A stretch of 64,000 nucleotides of DNA from Datnioides undecimradiatus (Eukaryota > Chordata > Actinopteri > Lobotiformes > Datnioididae), in NCBI GenBank assembly GCA_008933995.1, contig WARS01000029.1:23496879-23560878 (forward strand), written 5' to 3'. This document shows positions 26,401 to 36,981 of the stretch, piece by piece. Position numbers and translations under genes: made by a program. Within the stretch, counting starts at the first letter, position 1. Every line of letters starts with the position of its first letter. Below the pieces are notes generated by a model. That model saw only the letters and a list, made by a program, of their open reading frames with translations, was not told the DNA's origin and searched no databases.

Positions 26401-29400
26401 CCCTGTTGCTTTATTCCTGCAGTTCCTGACGTTCCTGTTCTCCAAAGAGAACTCAATATACGACCCTCGACTTTTGACCGTTGTTCCCGACGACATGAAA
26501 AGGCCGCTGTCTCAGTATTGGATCTCCTCTTCACACAACACGTACGTCTCAGCATTAATGTCTCAAACGTTCACATCGCAGACTTAACAGACAGTTTTAA
26601 TGAAGGAAACTGCATCATAGAAATGGAAATGACTGACCTGCATCAATCAGTGGTGTTAAAACACAGAAATAAACTCAGCAGGAGTGCTGATAATCAAGTT
26701 TCCTCCTGTTTTCCTGAGTATCTGTGTCCTCACGAGCTTGTTGTTCTCTCAGATACCTGACAGGTGACCAGTTTTCCAGTGAATCATCTCTAGAAGCCTA
26801 CGCCCGCTGCCTGAGGATGGGCTGCCGCTGCATTGAACGTAAGAGACTCCAGCATTTGATGTAAAGAGTTTGATGAAGTCGTCTGCGATGCTTCCTTAAA
26901 TATTAGCCACCGGTGCAGAGGCAGAGCGGTTTAATCTGTTTTCTGTCTTGCTGATCTGAAGTGGACTGCTGGGACGGACCTGACGACCTGCCAATCATCT
27001 ACCACGGCCACACTTTAACCTCCAAGATCAAATTCCTGGACGTGCTGCACACCATCAAAGAGCACGCCTTCGTCACGTCTGAGTGAGTCGGTTCAGATGG
27101 CGTTCACTAAAGGCAAACATCAAAAACACGTACATCTTCACTACATCTTCCATGTTGGCAGATGATTTGCACTGAGAGCTGTTAACTGGGTTTGATGCTG
27201 CTTGGTTGCGACAACTTCTCCGTTGCTGTTGCTGCAGTTTGGAAATGGAAACTGAAAACTTGCTGATGCCTTCAGTTGAACTTCTTCGTGCAGGTATCCT
27301 GTGATCTTGTCCATCGAGGACCACTGCAGCGTGGTCCAGCAGAGGAACATGGCCACGCACTTCAAAAAGGTGTTTGGGGATCTGCTGCTCACCAAGCCAG
27401 TGGACAACAACGCGGAGGAGCTTCCCTCGCCGTACCAGCTCCGCAGGAAGATCCTCATCAAGGTACGCAGACAAACACCCGCCTCTGTGGCACAGCAAGT
27501 GCCAAGATGTGGTGAGGAGTAGGTTTCAGGCTGCAGCCGCTGAATTTGGGCCTGAGTCCATCACGACGAGATCCCTGATCTCCAATAAAACACGATGGAT
27601 AAGAAACAGTTGTCAGAACAAATTGCTTTTAGCTGCCTCAGTGATCACGAAGCCAAACCGTGGATCCGTCACCGGTGGACGTCAGTGTGTCTCATGTCTC
27701 CCCACAGCACAAGAAACTGGTGGAGGGGACGCTTTATGAAGAGGTGTCGTCAGCCAGCTACTCTGAAAACGACATCAGCAACTCTCTGAAGAACGGCATC
27801 CTGTACCTCGAGGACCCCATCGACCACGTGCGTCTGTCAAAGCGCCCGATCGTGTTCATGAAACGTGGTGTCTCTTTGTTCTGTGTTACTGAAACACGTC
27901 TCTGGGTGCTTTACAGACGTGGACTCCACACTATTTCGTCCTGACCAGTAACAAGATCTACTACTCAGAGGAGACGTCGCACTACCAGACGGCCGACGAA
28001 GAGGATGACGACGAAGGGAAGGAGGTACAGAGATGATGGTGATGACCAGAGGTAGTTATCATAACATGGTATTGATCAGTTAAAGGTGATGTTTCCTGTA
28101 ATCCGTCAGGAGTGCAACAACAACGAGCAGCATTGCGCGGAGCGATGGTTCCACGGGAAGCTGGGTGGAGGTCGCGATGGTCGTCAGGTTGCGGAGAAGC
28201 TCCTGCAGGAGTACTGCGAGGGCGGGGCCAAAGACGGCACCTTCCTGGTTCGGGAGAGCGAGACGTTCGTCGGAGACTACACCCTCTCGTTCTGGTCAGT
28301 GGCACCACACGACGGCACGTCTCCTGAACGTGATCTCAGCTTCTTCTCTTTGTTACTTCGTTAGTTCTTCCAGTCTGCAGTGGGAGTTCAGATCTTGTCC
28401 ACCTCCTCCTCTTCCGTCAGGCGTTCGGGTCGAGTGCAGCACTGCAGGATCCATTCACGTCAGGAATCCGGCTCCACACGCTTCTACCTGACTGACAACC
28501 TGGTGTTCGACAGCCTCTACCGCCTCATCTGCCACTACAGAGACACGCCCCTGCGCTGCAACGAGTTCGAGATGAGGCTGGGCAACCCCGTCCCTCAGCC
28601 CAACGCACACGAGAGCAGAGAGTGGGTGATCAGCGTCAGCAAAAAGTTCAAAAAGGCAGAAATGAAGTAAGCTTTTTATCGAACGTTGGTCTGTTTTTCC
28701 AGGTGGTACCACTCCAGCCTGTCGCGCGTTCAGGCCGAACACATGCTGATGCGCGTTCCCAGAGACGGAGCGTTCTTGGTGCGGAAGCGCAGCGAGCACA
28801 ACTCCTACGCCATCTCCTTCAGGTAGAGCTGTCAGAGCATGCAAACCGACGCGGCGACCGCCTTTAACTCGTCGGCTAACTCTCTCTCCGTGCATGCGCG
28901 CGCAGGGCGGAGGGGAAGATCAAGCACTGTCGCATCCAGCAGGAGGGTCGTCTCTTCATGCTGGGCAGCTCGGCGGAGTTTGAGAGCCTCGTCGACCTCG
29001 TGAGCTACTATGAGAAACATCCTCTGTACCGCAAGATGAGGCTCCGCTACCCCATCAACGAGGACACCCTGGACCGGATGGGCACCACGGTTAGCCACGT
29101 GTTTCAGTCCATTCGGTGACAACACCCCCCGGGCAGCCGGCGGTGTGCAGCTTGATAATGCAATGACAATGCCTGACTTGATTTTTAATGATTGTTAATG
29201 TCTGGAAAGTAAGTAACAGCAGCAAACAGCAACACAAGATGTTTAAGGTTGTATCGCCCCTCTTTGCTTCCCAGGAGCTGGACTACGGGGCGCTGTACGA
29301 GGTCCGCACTCCTCATTTCTACGTGGAGGCCAATAAGATGCCCACAGCTCGGGTCAGTGAGTGTGATCAGGTTGAATGATTATTGATTATCAGGGTAGTT

Positions 29401-31793
29401 TTGGGGTCTTTTGCAGGGGCTTTGGCAGTGTCCTGTGTGAAGGTTGTGATGATTGTGTTTCTGGCCTGTTTCAGTGCACAGTCAAAGCTCTGTACGACTA
29501 TCGAGCGCAGAGGGAGGACGAGCTCTGCTTCCCCAAACAGGCGCTCATCCTCAACGTGGACAAGCAGGAGGGCGGCTGGTGAGTGGGTCTCGGCGGCGTG
29601 CGTTTGACTTCCCGGTCTCTGCAGCGGCCTGTCGCTAACCTGCGTGGTGTTTTCAGGTGGCGCGGCGACTACGGCGGGAAGAAACAACTGTGGTTCCCCG
29701 CGAACTACGTGGAGGAGGTTCCCAGCTCACCCACCAGAGAGCTGGACGAAGCCGTGAGTTGAGACTCGGACGCACGTTCACCAGTGATTGACTTACTTTT
29801 CCAGTCACCGTCCATATTTTGTTGTCGCCTCAGTCCACAGAGAACAGTCCTCTCGGGACTTTCCTCAAAGGCTTCATCGACGTGCCCACCTGTCATGTGG
29901 GTGAGTGAAATGAACAGCAGCACTGAGATGAGTGTGGAGGAGCCCATCAGATCTCATCAGTGTAAACCAGCTTAAATGAGGCAGTTTAGCACAAAACATC
30001 ACATGAAACAAAACAGTACCAACATCTATAACCTTATTTATCTGTATTTTTATTTAAACGACACAATTTTCAACATATTATCGTCAAATTCAGTGTGATT
30101 ACCGTTTTCATTTGAGCCCATCAATGCAAATTTCCATATGATGGATCCATTCTTAAGCCACAGAACCAAATCTTGAACACGTAAATGTAAAAATGCTGTT
30201 TTTTGGACACTTTGCTCTTTAAAATAATAAAAAATAAATAATAATTTTGCATCTGATTCACAACTTTAACTTTAACTTTCATTGATTTTAGTGCAGAGAA
30301 GTTTTGGGCTCTCAGTTGTTTTAAATAAATCGGTGTTTTGTTGTTGCTCTTCATCCGTCACATCACCCGTCACCTCTTCCCTCCACCCGTCTGTGTCCAG
30401 TCGTGCACAAGGATGGGAAGAACTCGCGGCCGTACGTTTGCACGATCCACTCCCAGCACCTGTCGTCTCACCCGGTCCAGAGTCTGGACGTGGCAGCCGA
30501 CAGTCTGGAGGACCTGACCAGCTGGGTCAGCAAGATCAGAGAGGCGACGCAGAACGCCGACGCTCGGGTCAGTGCAGCCCACCCGTCCTGTGTGGGGGGT
30601 CAGCGCCGCAGCAGCTGCCTGCCTAAAACTAAAAACTACCGTTAGTCGTGGTTAACTGTGGTTGGTCTCGTCTCCATGGTAACAGATGCAGGAGGAGAAA
30701 CAAATGGAGAGGAGGAAGAAGATCGCGGTGGAGCTGTCGGAGCTGGTGGTTTACTGCAGACCTGTCCCCTTCAACGAGGACAGTAAGGACCAGTCTGCTC
30801 TCTCTTCTTCTCTTCTTTCACTTCCAAACAGATTCTGCGTTTCATGCTTTTTGTTTTGCGGCTGCTTCCAGAGATCGGGACGGAGAGGGCATGTTACCGG
30901 GACATGTCCTCCTTCCCGGAGACCAAGGCGGAGAAGTTTGCGACTCGCGGCAGAGGGAAACGCTTCCTGCAGTACAACCGCCGCCAGCTCTCCCGAGTTT
31001 ATCCCCGAGGACAGAGGCTGGACTCGTCCAACTACGACCCGCTGCCCATGTGGATCTGTGGCTCCCAGCTGGTCGCACTCAATTTCCAGACCCCAGGTCA
31101 GTCAGCGCATGCACATACATATGGTGCACATAGCAAGTGCACAGCTTCTCTTTACACAGTGTGGGGTTTGCACACTGAGACAGCACTATTCCTGATGTAC
31201 CTGACGCCATGTTTTCTCAAGTTTAACCTTTTTTTGCATTAAATCAGTTTCTCTGTGCAAGTTGTAATATTAGAATTAGTGTTGCAGCTGCAGCTGAAAC
31301 GAATAAGCTGATAAACCTGAATTCATTTGCAGAAACATTTTCTACTTTTCCTTCTAACTTTAAAATGAAACTACAGTGTTATTTAAACTGGGATATTAAA
31401 ATATGTATCTTCAACTTGAATAATTAGTTTTGCTCCTGTTTCAAGTGCAGTAAAGTGGCCACCAGGGGGCGATAAATGTGCCGTAACCAGTTCCACACAC
31501 GCTGCATCCTAATTAATCTGGGAGGTCAACTGATGGTGAACAGCAGAAAATCAGAAAAACGACGACATACTTGATGAAATATATCAGTGATTATGATTTA
31601 AACTCTTCAGCTGATGCAAACAGAGCAATCCAATGGCGTCATTATTAGTTTAGCTGGTCACAGAGCTGTGGCAGACGACGCTTTGCAGCTCAAGCTCTCT
31701 GGAAACAGAGAACCGGTTGTTCGCTTCATTGCATCGTCTTGGCTTCACTCTGGTTTATTAAAACATCGACGTACAGGAAGCTGTAGTTGTGAC

Positions 31794-31824
<31 letters not shown>

Positions 31825-33569
31825 ATAAACCCATGCAGCTGAACCAGGCCTTGTTCATGCTCGGAGGCGGCAGCGGCTACGTCCCCCAGCCCGACATCAT
31901 GAGGGACGACGCCTTCGACCCTTTCGACAAAGACACGCTGCACGTGGAGCCGATCACCATCCAGCTGCAGGTGAGCTCAGGTCCATCACAGAGAGGTGAA
32001 TGAATCAGCTCAGCCGGGACTGAAGGAGGCGTGACAGTGTTTTCCCACCTTCTCTTTCCCGCGTCAGGTGCTCGGAGCCCGTCATCTGCCTAAAAACGGC
32101 CGCAGCATCGTCTGCCCCTTCGTGGAGGTGGACATCTGTGGAGCGGATTACGACAGCTGCAAGTGCAAGACGGACGTCGTAGGTAAGGCGGCTGCTGCCT
32201 GGAGGCTGCGGTGATGTGGTGTGGTAATATGAGCCCTGGGAGCTGAGTGCTGATTGGCTGTGTCTCCCCCCTCCTGACCCTGGCAGCTGATAACGGTCTG
32301 AATCCCGTGTGGGTGCAGAAGCAGTTCGTGTTCGACATCCACAACCCCACCTTCTCCTTCCTGCGCTTCACTGTCTACGAGGAGGACATGTTCAGTGATC
32401 CCAACTTCCTGGCACAGGCGACCTACCCCGTCCGCCTGCTACGAACAGGTGAGTGCGAAACACCCGATGCTGATTCCAGATGATTCTGCAAAACCCAAGA
32501 CACTGTGTTAAACTTGTATTCTGTGCGTCCTCAGGCTACAGGAGCGTCCCTCTGAAGAACAGCTACAGCGAGGAGCTCGAGTTGGCTTCACTTCTGGTCC
32601 ACATAGAGATCGTCAATGCCAAGGTACATGGTTCCAGCGTCTTATCGCTCTTGTTTACAACTTATTTCATGTTCAGTTCTCCTCACGGTCTCCTTCTTGT
32701 TCATAAGTAAAATGGAGATGGAGAGGTCGGCGTTGTGCAGCAGCAGCGACGCCGGGGTCGTATCAGTCTGTTGCAGCGATGACGGAGCTGAACCTGAATG
32801 CAAAGCTTTTAAGTGACCGGTTGATCCAGGTTGCAACCCTCACCACTGGTCAGAAGCCTTCAGATGTTGACCTGATAGAATGAGATCGTAGAGTCTTCAC
32901 AGTCTTCACAGGTCGGCTGGAAAGAGTCAGACATCTGGAAAGAGCTCAGAGTAGAGCTGCTGCTCCTTTAGACCAGGATCCTCTGGGCCCCTTTCTCTGG
33001 AGGGCACATCCAACTGGTGTGATCTAACTGAAGGAGCTGGAAAGCGTTCCTGAGGAGGATGATGCCTGGACGAGAACCGGGTTTTAGTGAACCTCTCCCA
33101 GGCGCCTCCATCCACTGGAGCTTCCACTTCCACTGATGTTCTCCATTCTTCCCTGTGGCTGCAGGAGGAAGACGATGAGAACCTGTACATGTCCATCCAG
33201 CGGCTGCGGGATCGAACCAGCGAGCTGTCAAACCAGGTTTCCCTCCTGGAGAGGTCGGGCTCAGGGGATCTCAGCTACCAGCAGAGTCTGGAGGAGCTCA
33301 GAGTGGCTCAGGATCAGCTGAGCGAGCTGGTGGAGGCTCGAAACCGCAGGTGAGTGATTGCACGGTGAGCGCACACGCCGAGGAAGAAGAGTTGGAGCAG
33401 AAGCGAAGATTCATGGTTTTAATTTAATTTGTATTAGTGCTGAAACCGAAAACTGACTGACGCGAGAACCCGTCACGCACAAAGTGATGCATTTTCCTGC
33501 TTTTCCAGGCTGATGGAGAAGAAGCGGAGGGAGAAGCTGAGGCAGCAGGTGGCGGCGAAGCGCAGCTAG
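11623..33569 (+). CDS. plcg1: Phospholipase C gamma (PLCG1-like)
   Basis: It cleaves PIP2 to IP3 and diacylglycerol after receptor tyrosine-kinase recruitment at the plasma membrane. Thirty-two in-phase exons give 1312 aa. Starts-ends: 11623-11893, 20489-20638, 21363-21456, 22957-23004, 24344-24428, 24823-24903, 25708-25742, 26064-26136, 26231-26326, 26423-26541, 26753-26838, 26962-27082, 27294-27462, 27708-27827, 27917-28024, 28110-28294, 28421-28621, 28703-28822, 28906-29089, 29275-29352, 29475-29578, 29657-29753, 29834-29900, 30401-30567, 30686-30782, 30872-31096, 31825-31970, 32068-32182, 32287-32448, 32535-32623, 33165-33349, 33509-33569. Order: PH, EF hands, X box (catalytic His349 in SSSHNT, His394 in YHGHT), split PH, SH2 (~565-660, FLVRES), SH2 (~682-775, FLVRKR), SH3 (~811-866), Y box, C2, coiled-coil tail. 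Tyr786 and Tyr798 match human PLCG1 Tyr771 and Tyr783. The tail (1232-1312) resembles PLCG2. A GTG at 11545 is in frame upstream, but ATG 11623 is the better start. Confidence 0.93.
12346..12690. repeat. Degenerate minisatellite, ~21 bp unit
   Basis: Tandem imperfect copies of a purine/A-rich unit, consensus close to 'aaacaaccacaaagagacgc'. It is cleanest at 12391-12440 and decays toward the right. The opposite strand gives long open frames of no meaning (V/F/L-rich), which are an artefact of the repeat. Confidence 0.85.
13887..13923. repeat. Perfect 14 bp inverted repeat (hairpin)
   Basis: Arms GTATCTTGAGTTAA (13887-13900) and TTAACTCAAGATAC (13910-13923) are exact reverse complements with a 9 nt spacer. 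Seen directly. It may be the palindromic end or core of a small element. Confidence 0.9.
16430..16680 (-). repeat. Interspersed repeat family R1, copy B (reverse strand)
   Basis: Reverse complement matches the same family as copies A, C and D: the CAGCTTGATAAACTG core is present as 'cagtttatcaagctg' at 16516-16530. Parts of both the left segment (as in 59170-59215) and the right segment (as in 59370-59405) are present. Confidence 0.85.
17399..17432. repeat. (GT)n microsatellite in PLC-gamma intron 1
   Basis: Pure GT run of about 16 units. Confidence 0.95.
19800..19915. repeat. TAGC-rich teleost repeat cluster
   Basis: Several close copies of 'ttagcat/tagcatg/tgctaatta' words occur within ~115 bp. 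The same words recur at about 35700-35720, 37725-37765, 44925-44945, 45090-45150 and 50870-50895. This is a degenerate dispersed motif family. Confidence 0.6.
19962..20060. repeat. Compound (TG)n/(TCTG)n microsatellite
   Basis: TG units grade into TGTC and TCTG units over ~100 bp. Confidence 0.95.
22841..22908. repeat. (CAGG/CAGA)n microsatellite before PLC-gamma exon 4
   Basis: Seventeen tetranucleotide units alternate between CAGG and CAGA and end 48 nt before exon 4. Each unit contains an AG dinucleotide. Confidence 0.95.
31794..31821. repeat. (TG)n tract abutting the PLC-gamma exon 27 acceptor
   Basis: Fourteen TG units run directly into the CAG (31822-31824) that precedes exon 27. There is no separate pyrimidine tract. 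Confidence 0.95.
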
Positions 33570-36500
33570 TCCCCGCGCTACAGTCCAACACAAACAGTGC
33601 CTGCCGCCAGCGCCGTGCAGCGACAGCCTGCGAGGACGACGGGCTCTACCGCAGCGACATGCAATCCACCCGTAACTGGAAACACAAAACGAGTTCCTTC
33701 ACAATAAAACGTGAGATTCTGTTGCACGCTGTTGTTCCGACGGCAGTAAGGAAGCATCTCACGGACTAAAAGAAACCTCACATTACTAAGCTATAAAAAC
33801 AATCACGGACCGAAGGCTGAAACACGCTAAGAGCAAGTCAGAGGTGGTTTCATCTTATGAGAGCAGACAGGACAGGAGGAGGGTCTGCGCTTCTCTGTCA
33901 GACTCCATCAGTCAAACGGCGCGAAACTGATCTGCAAAAATGAGCAATTAACAGTTCAGGTCATTTTAAAATAATAATACATTTAAAAATAAGACACATT
34001 TCCTGATTTCAGCTTCTAATCTGGAAGAATTTGCTGCTTTTCTTTGTGTTATGCAAACATAGATTATTCATTTTCAGATTTGGGACCGGAAACGGGCGAT
34101 TTTCACTATTTCTGATGATTTTTTGTGGACCAAATATGAGGTTAATTAAGAGAAACTACATGATGGTTGGTGGAAAAAACAGGAATAACAGACAAAAGTT
34201 GACACAATATTAATGCCGTCTAGTTTAAGAAACAGAAAACTCAACAGACGCGCGCCTGGCTGCGTCTCGGCGCCGTACGAAACTGGAATAAATGGCAGTC
34301 TGAGCTGATGCCTTTGGAAAATGAGTGTGAAACTCATCAGACTCCCTCTTACTGTGTTTTAGTCTTTGGTGGGATAAACAGGATATAAGGGAGAGGAAAA
34401 CTCAGGTCACACAGGTGGAGTGGACGGAGATCAACTCAGATGTGTGGGTGGATGAAAGGGAGCAGTGGGCACAAGTAGCAAAAAGTAAATCTCATGTATG
34501 TGCCTTTGTGGAGTAGAGTCACTCCAGTGTTTAACAGAGTGAACATGACTGACTGCTCTCACTACAACTGGAACAGTGGCCCTTAAAGGGAACGCTGCTA
34601 ACAGACTGGAGGAGGACGGCTCCGACCGCGACTCATAAAATGGGTTTTAAAGGGATTCAAAGACTGAAATCTGTTGCTCCGAATCAAGACCAAGTCTGCT
34701 TTTGGCCGATCACATGAACGGGGGGGGGGGGGGGGGTCCTGTAAAGACGGTCCTGTTCGACCCGGGAGAGCACAAGCTGGACGAACAAACCCTCACCAAA
34801 CCGCACGAGAAGGTCTTTTAATACTTCAAAGGGCTTAAATATATCTATACTACCTTCAGACAGGCACCACAGCAGCGAGCAAGGGGGGAGGAGGAGTGCT
34901 CCCCCCACCCCTTACCTGGATGTCACCTGCACAGGGCTCAGGTGTGTTCATCAGTCGGGCTCCCACACACACACACACGCGCGCGCACGCACACAAGCAA
35001 CAACTAAGGGCTATCACAGAAACAGCACTCTCTCACCTGCCGGCTCAGATTTCCCGCCTGACGCCTGAACCACACGGCCGGGATCAGTTTGCATCATCTG
35101 GCTCTAATCAACAGATGTGGCTCGACTGGTCCCGGATCTGCCAAAAATAAATAAATAAGCTTCAGTTCGACCCACTGCATGGCTTCATGTTCAATAATGC
35201 CCCCACCCCCCGCCCCACCCGTCCGCCTTCTGTAGCTGCGTCACCTCCCCGTCATCCTCCCGTCTTGGTTTCTCATTGTATATAACTTCTTTTATTTATC
35301 GAGCGGGCGAGCACAGGCCTGTCTTCATAGGTGAAAGAACATACTGGAAGCGTGATCACGGACTTCAGACTGAAGATACTGTAATTTTATGTAGAAATGA
35401 ATCTTGTGTTCCCGGCGCTCCCTTTAAACGTCCCCGTAGACACAAACCTCTTCTCCCTCTGCTACAGTTGCACTGGGTAGGGACTTCTATGCAAACGGTC
35501 GCCTTCTTGGCCTATAGACATGGTGTATTAGGCGATTTGACTTGTGTTCTCTCTCCATATCTATGCTAACTGTCCAGTATTATTACTCTGCATTACCAAC
35601 CCTGTGCAAGTTTCCATTTAATAAAGCTCTTTCATGTACCCCTGCGTGCACTGTCTTTATGAAACATGACGCAAAAGCAATATTATGTCCTTAAACTGAC
35701 GATGCTAACATGCTAACGTTAAATGTGCAGGATTTAAAAAGGGGTAGTATCATATTAACAATGATGCTCTTATTATTGTGATATCATCACAACAATTGTG
35801 TTTTCATTCCTATGAGATCATGTTGCACCATCGTGCTGCCTCAAAAGCCTAAAATGCACAAACCAAACTCCGGCTCCGGACCTTTCATGGATGAAGGACG
35901 AAGAGTCAAAGGGGATTCAGTATCAGCAACCTGCAATCTGCAACCTCGCCACCAGATGCCACTACATCCTGCTTAGTGCTCCTTTAAGCTTTAAGCTTTA
36001 CCAACTTAGTTTGACATGCAACAGATTAGACACAGATAATGTACTCGCAACAGTTTATTCATCTGTGAGCAACACAACAACACAAAACACAATAAACTAA
36101 ACACATTTTCATCATTACAGAATAAATGTTTTATGATATTTAATGGAGCGATAGATAGAAAAACACCATCTATCGTCAGTTAACTAGTGGGGAAGGGTCT
36201 GCAGAGAAACACACAGAGATGTTTGGTCGTGTGCAAGCAGAGAATATTTATATATTACTCAGTATTCCCTGCAGCCTTCAGCTTCTTCCTGATAATATTT
36301 TGATTGAATATCACTAAAGAACCGTAAACTCTTTGTATTCTAGGATCCTGGCAGCTTCATAGCTTATACAGTTTAACATAGGCAAAGCAAGTAGTAACAT
36401 AAACGCCCAGCAAGTCGGCAAAAATGAACCAAAATGAACCCGGACGCCTGCGCTCAGGTGATGGTGACGGGCAGTTCAAGTTGAACACCAGCACAAATAC

Positions 36501-36981
36501 AGTCACCTAAATAAGTCACGACACATAACAGAGTCAAGTCGTTGTGTTTTGGTGAAATCGCATGTTCTATTTATTTAATTCTGGCAGATTTTATATCAAA
36601 ATGTTTGTTTTTTGAGGCCTTTTTGAGTCTCACGTCCGATAAACCGTCAGGTGCCGAAGAAGTGAAGAAGTGTTTCAGACGTTTGTTGAGTTCCTGGAGG
36701 ACAGAGACGTTACAGCAGAGCTCCTACGTGTGCAAAGTCCAAGGCAGCGTTTAGGCTTTTGCACTGAGGATTTGAAGGATTACTCATAAAACAGAGGAAC
36801 CGGTTGATGCTAACACTTTCCAAACAGTCGGTGATAGACCGGTTAGCTATTACTGCACTGTACCCTCTTTCCTGTGCATGTAAGAAGAGTGAGTGGACCT
36901 TCTCCAGCGTCTGTGGAGCAAAGATTATACAGATTATTACAGATTATATTAAACGAAACCAACATCTCAGCAGAAAAGACA
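33570..36981. other. 3' UTR of the PLC-gamma gene and spacer before the first GPT-like gene
   Basis: Poly(A) signals AATAAA lie at 33703-33708 (134 bp after the stop) and 35620-35625 on the + strand; the gene could use a short or a long 3' UTR. A 17-base G run (34720-34736) sits between them. No exon is recognised from 33570 to 36981, and no TATA box or CpG cluster is seen ahead of the GPT-like start at 36982. Confidence 0.55.
34720..34736. repeat. 17-base G homopolymer
   Basis: Uninterrupted G run between the two candidate PLC-gamma poly(A) signals. Confidence 0.95.

Noticed and set aside
28622..28670. Open frame continuing past PLC-gamma exon 17 to a TAA
   Set aside because: A GT donor at 28622 in the correct phase joins to exon 18 and restores EWYH of the second SH2 domain; the read-through is intron.
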